Part shown: positions 59,901 to 64,000 of the stretch, piece after piece
Position numbering within the stretch: position 1 is the first letter of the stretch
Layout of the letters: every line of letters begins with the position of its first letter
NCBI GenBank assembly: GCA_036971475.1
Contig: JBAIZL010000001.1
Location: 279,906,925 to 279,970,924 of the forward strand
DNA: 64,000 nt
Direction: 5' to 3'
From: Prosapia bicincta
Taxonomy: Eukaryota > Arthropoda > Insecta > Hemiptera > Cercopidae
Program-made: the position numbers and the translations under genes
The notes under the pieces: model-generated
The model's database searches: none
What the model was told of the DNA's origin: nothing
Seen by the model: only the letters and a program-made list of their open reading frames with translations

Positions 59901-60203
59901 TTATTTATATATGAAATTTAACCCTCAGAAATTTAATTATTTTCATCCCTAACCTAATAAACTTGTAATTGTAACATTCCCTTGTGTGTAATTTCTTCAA
60001 ATCACTATAAATCACATCTGCGCAGGTCCGAAGCTGCAGCTGCTGCAGCAGCAGCAATCCAACGATCCGAAGCCGCAGCTGCTGCGGCCGCAGCGATTCA
60101 GCGCTCCCAAGCAGCAGCCGCAGCTATACAGAAGTCTGCCGCACACGCCGCAGCTTCAGCAGCAGCAGCAAGCCATAAACCTGCATACGCTCCTTGGGGA
60201 TAG
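53922..60203 (+). CDS. Secreted alanine-rich repeat protein, 250 residues, five exons
   Basis: Coding exons are 53922-53939, 55614-55916, 57102-57286, 58759-58827 and 60026-60203. All introns are GT-AG and the joined frame is open to TAG. Residues 1-20 (MAKFQIVVLSLTCTLSVLCS) are a clear signal peptide. A dibasic KR at 28-29 precedes GLGLGLGYGWPG, so further processing is possible. Residues 30-107 are Gly/Pro/Ser/Trp-rich (SPWQ, APWP, AGWPL). Residues 108-245 are alanine-rich, in units of 10-13 residues (RSEAAAAAAAAIQ, RSQAAAAAIQ, QRVAAAKEA), likely helical. The protein ends YAPWG. The mature part has no cysteine. I recognise no named family. Composition and export suggest a cuticle, egg-case, silk or other matrix protein. 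Tissue and function are unknown. Confidence 0.82.
53940..55613 (+). other. Intron 1 (1674 bp)
   Basis: Starts GTGAGT and ends TTTGTTTTTCAG. AT-rich with no nested gene recognised. Confidence 0.75.
55614..55916 (+). CDS. Coding exon 2 (residues 7-107)
   Basis: Completes the signal peptide (VVLSLTCTLSVLCS) and encodes the Gly/Trp/Pro-rich segment. It starts and ends in phase 0. The CAG acceptor precedes 55614 and donor GTTAGT follows at 55917. Confidence 0.85.
55917..57101 (+). other. Intron 2 (1185 bp)
   Basis: GTTAGT to TTATTTCTAG. The 109-residue frame 56525-56854 inside it is hydrophobic, AT-driven and without recognisable domain. Confidence 0.75.
57102..57286 (+). CDS. Coding exon 3 (residues 108-168, Arg169 split)
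   Basis: Encodes SHTLAVSAANAAEVATALHA followed by alternating Ala-rich and QQR-containing units. It ends in phase 2 (AG of an Arg codon) at donor GTTAGT 57287. Confidence 0.85.
57287..58758 (+). other. Intron 3 (1472 bp)
   Basis: GTTAGT to TATCTTAG. On the minus strand near 58281-58314 there is a CTGAGGA..GCGAAAC motif resembling the core of the inverted-repeat elements, without partner arm or good helix II. Confidence 0.7.
58759..58827 (+). CDS. Coding exon 4 (residues 170-191), phase 2-2 repeat exon
   Basis: 69 bases encoding two Ala-rich units (SEAAAATASAIQ, RSEAAAAAIH). It begins GTCCGAAGC exactly like exon 5 and both boundaries split an Arg codon in phase 2. It is therefore a symmetric exon that can be duplicated or skipped without changing frame. 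Confidence 0.82.
58828..60025 (+). other. Intron 4 (1198 bp)
   Basis: GTAACT to CATCTGCGCAG. AT-rich and no other feature. Confidence 0.75.
60026..60203 (+). CDS. Coding exon 5 (residues 193-250 and stop)
   Basis: Encodes SEAAAAAAAAIQ twice with Arg between, shorter Ala-rich units, and the C-terminus HKPAYAPWG, then TAG at 60201-60203. Confidence 0.85.
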
Positions 60204-60407
60204 ACAGTAGAATGTAAATGTGTTGTATAAATGTTCAAATATGTAGAGATTCATAGTATAATATAGGTGAAATGTTACCTTTAATTAGCTTCTGTGTTTG
60301 GTTATTGACAAGTTTCCTTTTAATCTACTCAAAGAAACTGACGATTAGGAGCGAAAGAGTCCATAGCGTTACGAACAAGCATATTTCACTCCATGTTTTG
60401 TACAACC

Positions 60408-60650
60408 ATTAAAATCTTTCATTTGGAGATTTTTAATAATTTTGATTACAAAAATTGTCTCTTGGATGTCGTTTTCAATGATGTTAGTCTCCGTAAGTTG
60501 AAAACAATTTATGAAAGTAAAAGAGTTCGTGCAAAACGTAAAATTACTAAGCCACATGAACATTCAATCACATATTATATATAATCAAATAACACATAGC
60601 AAGTAACAAATAACTACATTTGATTATTATTTTAATTTTAAATGAATAAA
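60408..60650 (+). terminator. Candidate polyadenylation signals
   Basis: ATTAAA at 60408-60413 and AATAAA at 60645-60650 are the first plausible signals after the stop codon. If the second is used, the 3' end lies at the edge of the inverted-repeat element that starts at about 60651. Confidence 0.4.
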
Positions 60651-60900
60651 ATCCTCCTAAAACAAATACAACTTTATATATGAACCCTTTTGCTCATTTC
60701 GATTTCAAAGCAATCAGCTCCAGAGAAAATTGTTACAAATAGGAAATCAGAAGAGATCTTCAAGCATAAAAAAATGGTCTGAATATGATTGCATTGCAAT
60801 CGAAATGTAAAAAAGGGGTTAAAAGAAAAGTTTTATTTGTGATTAGGATATTTTATTTATTTAAAAAAATACAACGCCAGAGTTGCTTCAAGTTTTTATT
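60651..60900. mobile_element. Family B inverted-repeat element downstream of the gene
   Basis: Arms ATCCTCCTAAAACAAATACA..GCTCATTTCGATTTC and a diverged inverse ending near 60851, then the tail ACGCCAGAGTTGCTTCAAG, which matches the tail of the element at 28535. Arms are more diverged than in that copy, so this is an older insertion. Confidence 0.7.
60779..60805 (+). ncRNA. Hammerhead-like core, family B
   Basis: CUGAAUA 60779-60785 (one core change), extra U 60786, perfect helix GAUUGC (60787-60792)/GCAAUC (60796-60801) around AUU, then GAAA 60802-60805. The palindromic helix III is broken here. Confidence 0.45.
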
Positions 60901-63900
60901 GATTTTGAAGGTGAATCCTTAAAAATAATTATTTCTAGTCATTTTAGTACTTGATAAAATTGTGATCGAATATAAATATTTATTGTAACTTGGTCCATGT
61001 TTTACAAATTTAATACAATTAATGGAATTTAATTTTTTTTAAATATATATTCTATTAAGATTTGTAATAAATATCGTGAAGTATTTCATGTTTAAACATT
61101 AGGTGACAATGATTTAAAGCATTGCATATTGTAGTTTAAAAATAATGTTCAAATATGGTCAGCACAAAGACTACATACTGAAATCATTAGTCTTACTATT
61201 CAAACATGAAACATTTATTCATAAAACATGAGCTAATTGCAATGTATTCCACATTAAAGTGAGCCTGGTATTGGAGAAAATAATTTTACTGAATAATAAA
61301 TTTATATGGATAAAATTATTATCTATGACGTTTAATACATATGGTATTAAAATTAATGGAAATTATATATACGTCAACATAATATTGTTTTGTCGGTAAA
61401 CATATGTTCAATTACGATAAAAAATATCTTATTCATATGTTATATGTTATTCATATCAGATTTATGAAAAATATTTTAAACTTTCTTGTATTCAAACTGC
61501 GTTTTTTGAAATATGTCTATTTGTTATACACTTTAAATTTGTATCTCCTAATTTTTTTTATTTAGTTTAATCCATCTTTCAAGTTTAGTGACTCTTTCAG
61601 TCGGCGTCAAGTATTCTTATGAAGATATAATAAATATATAATTAAACTATTATAAAGAATATATGGAGATACTGCTGATGTTTATTTTAAACAAACATAC
61701 AAGTAGGACATTAAACACTAAGACAAAACCAGAAGAAGAGACGTTTCTTTAAAACTTTATTTAATAAGAATTACAAAAGAATTAGCATTATATATCAATT
61801 CATTGCTTAATTATACTTACTTATATTCGTCAGTACTTGTTGGCGATTTTTTTAAAAGTCTTTGTCTTCAAAATAATCGATAACGCATAAGATTCAAACT
61901 AGATTTAGAAGTAAGGTTGTAAGCGCGGAATAATATTTAGCACTTTAGGAACTGTTTCGGGCCAAAACGAAAAGTTTTTATTGTTTATTATGTACGAAAA
62001 ACTATTACTTTTCCTCATTTTGTTTTCTTCGTAAAATATCTTCTTCCAAGTTCACAAGTTCAAACGAGTAACTGTATAACTTAATACCCAAGTTTAAGGG
62101 CTAAACAATACTCCTTGACTTGAATAACGAATCCCTGATATAAATAATTTAGCATTAGGAAAGTATTATATATAACCCAAAATGTATATTTATTACCTAA
62201 TGATATACTATATAATATTTCATCTCTTATGTTCATAATAAGAACATTCTAACCTACTTACAAATTTGATGGTCAATTTTGACTTTGCTTACGTTCCAAT
62301 GTTTGTTTCTCTTAATTAACTTTCTTCTCAATGTTTATTTGGCTCTTCTCAAATGGAGTTTAATATACTTCCCTTCAAGCCACTTGATAGAGTAGAAAAA
62401 ATAAATGCCCACTAGAGGTTATTAGCTATTGCACACACTACCAAGACAAAATCTGTTAAATTTGTTTTATTAGGTCACTGCTTTGTTTTCTTTCACTGTG
62501 TGTAGAATCTTTGCAAAGAATTATTTCTTCGTTGGGTTTTTACAAACGAAATATTCGCAATGTCTGAATTACTAGTTATTATTCCAAACTATGATGAAGC
62601 TATAGAGTTTTAATAAACTACATTTTACTGAGAATAATTACTTCGAACCAAAGCACTGCTAGAGAAAGTTTTTATTCTGTTTAGTACATGCGCAACGTAG
62701 GCCTATTTATTATAAAAGGTAGCTTAAATCTTCCCGATAAATTCAAACTATACTGTTTTTAAATTCAATTGTTTATAATTGTGAACTAGAAGTTTGTAGT
62801 CACAAATTCAAAAATGAAATAAAATATAAAACTGTCCGAAAGACTTCAAAAAAATGTGGTGGTTTAAATAAAAATAGATAAAATAGTTAAAACTTGAACT
62901 ATTTCTCCTAGGGAAATAAACAAATGAAAATTTCTCGGCAAGGTTGCAGACTAGTAGCTAGTATTGCTTTAATATTTACTCCTCACATCGGCAAAACTTA
63001 CGACAAAAACATAAAGTAGGAAGCTGGTTGAGGTGTTTTTCTTGTGTTTCTTCGCGAGTACAATGGATGTAAGATATTTCGGTCAAATTTACTAGTCTTT
63101 CCATCTTCCTTAAAGACATTCCGTGTATACACATATATAATTTACAATAAATGCATTTAAATTTAAATCTTACTCTAAATTACACGTAATATTAAGTATT
63201 TTTATGAATATAAAAACCTTGTGATTACAAAACATTTTCGGAATAACGTCAATTAAATAATATTTCTATTTTTAATCATTCATAAAAAAAAAGTTTCTAA
63301 GGCGTTACGGTCACTGGGACTTTGTACAGTATTTAACCTGTAACTTTTTATATAAATGCTAACAATTAGGAGACCGATGAATTTCGTCCCCAAATTTCCG
63401 AAAACAATTCATGACAATTTGTAAACAGGTGTTTTTCTATTTAATTAGAGATTTTTTTGATTTTATGTTCAAACTACAACCAAATGTAACTTGTTATATA
63501 TTCAGATATATAAAATTTGTGTCACTTAAATGACACCGTATGATTCCATAATACAGCTGTTTTTATTACTCTAAGGGTATGTTACTATGTGTATTGTAAT
63601 TAGGGAGGAATTTAATCTTTATGACTAAGGAAATGTATGTCATGATCTTGTTGACAGAATTGTATATATAAATATTTATGTCAAAATGTGAAATAATAGT
63701 AATTTAAAGGTCTTTAAAATTGCAACATAAGTTATAAAAAGTCTATAAAATATATTTTATATAGACAAAATATGCAGTATACTGTACATAAAATTTTACA
63801 ATAGTTGGTACCTTAATTTTCTATAGCAAAAGTTTTTTTTAGCTTGAATTAAAAGTCTTTGAGCTGTCTAATACGATTAATTGACGTTTGACCATATATT

Positions 63901-64000
63901 CTTAAAATGGTAACCTTACGTAGAACCTTCATATCTAAAATGAGTAATTATAAATTTTGAACAATTATATTACGATCAATAGCTTGAAAGCGCACTTATT
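60901..64000. other. 3.1 kb without a supported gene
   Basis: AT-rich spacer downstream of the secreted-protein gene. No open frame, RNA gene or strong repeat that I can support. Confidence 0.55.

Overview
This is a 64 kb AT-rich window of a eukaryotic nuclear genome and is almost entirely non-coding. Long dinucleotide microsatellites, spliced exons, an R1-type retrotransposon end, a mariner remnant and an arthropod-style TATA plus TCAGT-like initiator point to an arthropod. A chelicerate (horseshoe crab, scorpion or spider) is my guess, by inference only. Most open reading frames here are translated (TA)n or (CA)n repeats or chance.

One gene is convincing. Five plus-strand exons (coding 53922-60203) encode a 250-residue secreted alanine-rich protein with a signal peptide, a Gly/Trp/Pro-rich segment, and repeats of the type RSEAAAAAAAAIQ. 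It has a good TATA box and initiator about 50 bp upstream, and all introns are GT-AG. It probably encodes a cuticular or other extracellular-matrix, silk-like protein. Two weaker first-exon or promoter candidates lie at 26875-26985 (+) and 29910-30120 (-).

The rest is repeats and mobile-element debris. It includes a 5'-truncated R1-clade retrotransposon (9131-9947) with a 13-bp target duplication, nested inside an older fold-back element (8888-10164). It also holds a pogo/Tigger-like non-autonomous DNA transposon (36531-37356), a decayed mariner transposase (38230-39095, -), and two decayed non-LTR reverse transcriptases. One of these sits inside a nearly perfect 1229-bp tandem duplication (44731-47188), the other at 52240-53160. 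There are also tRNA-derived fragments and many minisatellites: 15, 20-22, 46, 51, 84 and 165 bp.

The most interesting system is a family of about ten short inverted-repeat elements (1097, 6398, 8888, 12578, 17397, 28535, 37368, 37621, 47102, 49414, 60651), often embedded in (TA)n tracts. Near the centre of the hairpin many arms carry a motif matching the hammerhead ribozyme core: CUGANGA, a 4-7 bp helix, GAAA, a palindromic helix III, then a helix I strand. Helices I, II and III differ in sequence between subfamilies while staying paired. I infer that these are non-autonomous relatives of Penelope-like elements, some of which are known to carry hammerhead motifs. The family differs from the textbook ribozyme by an extra base before helix II, so catalysis is unproven. 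One such hairpin also sits exactly at the junction of the 1229-bp duplication.
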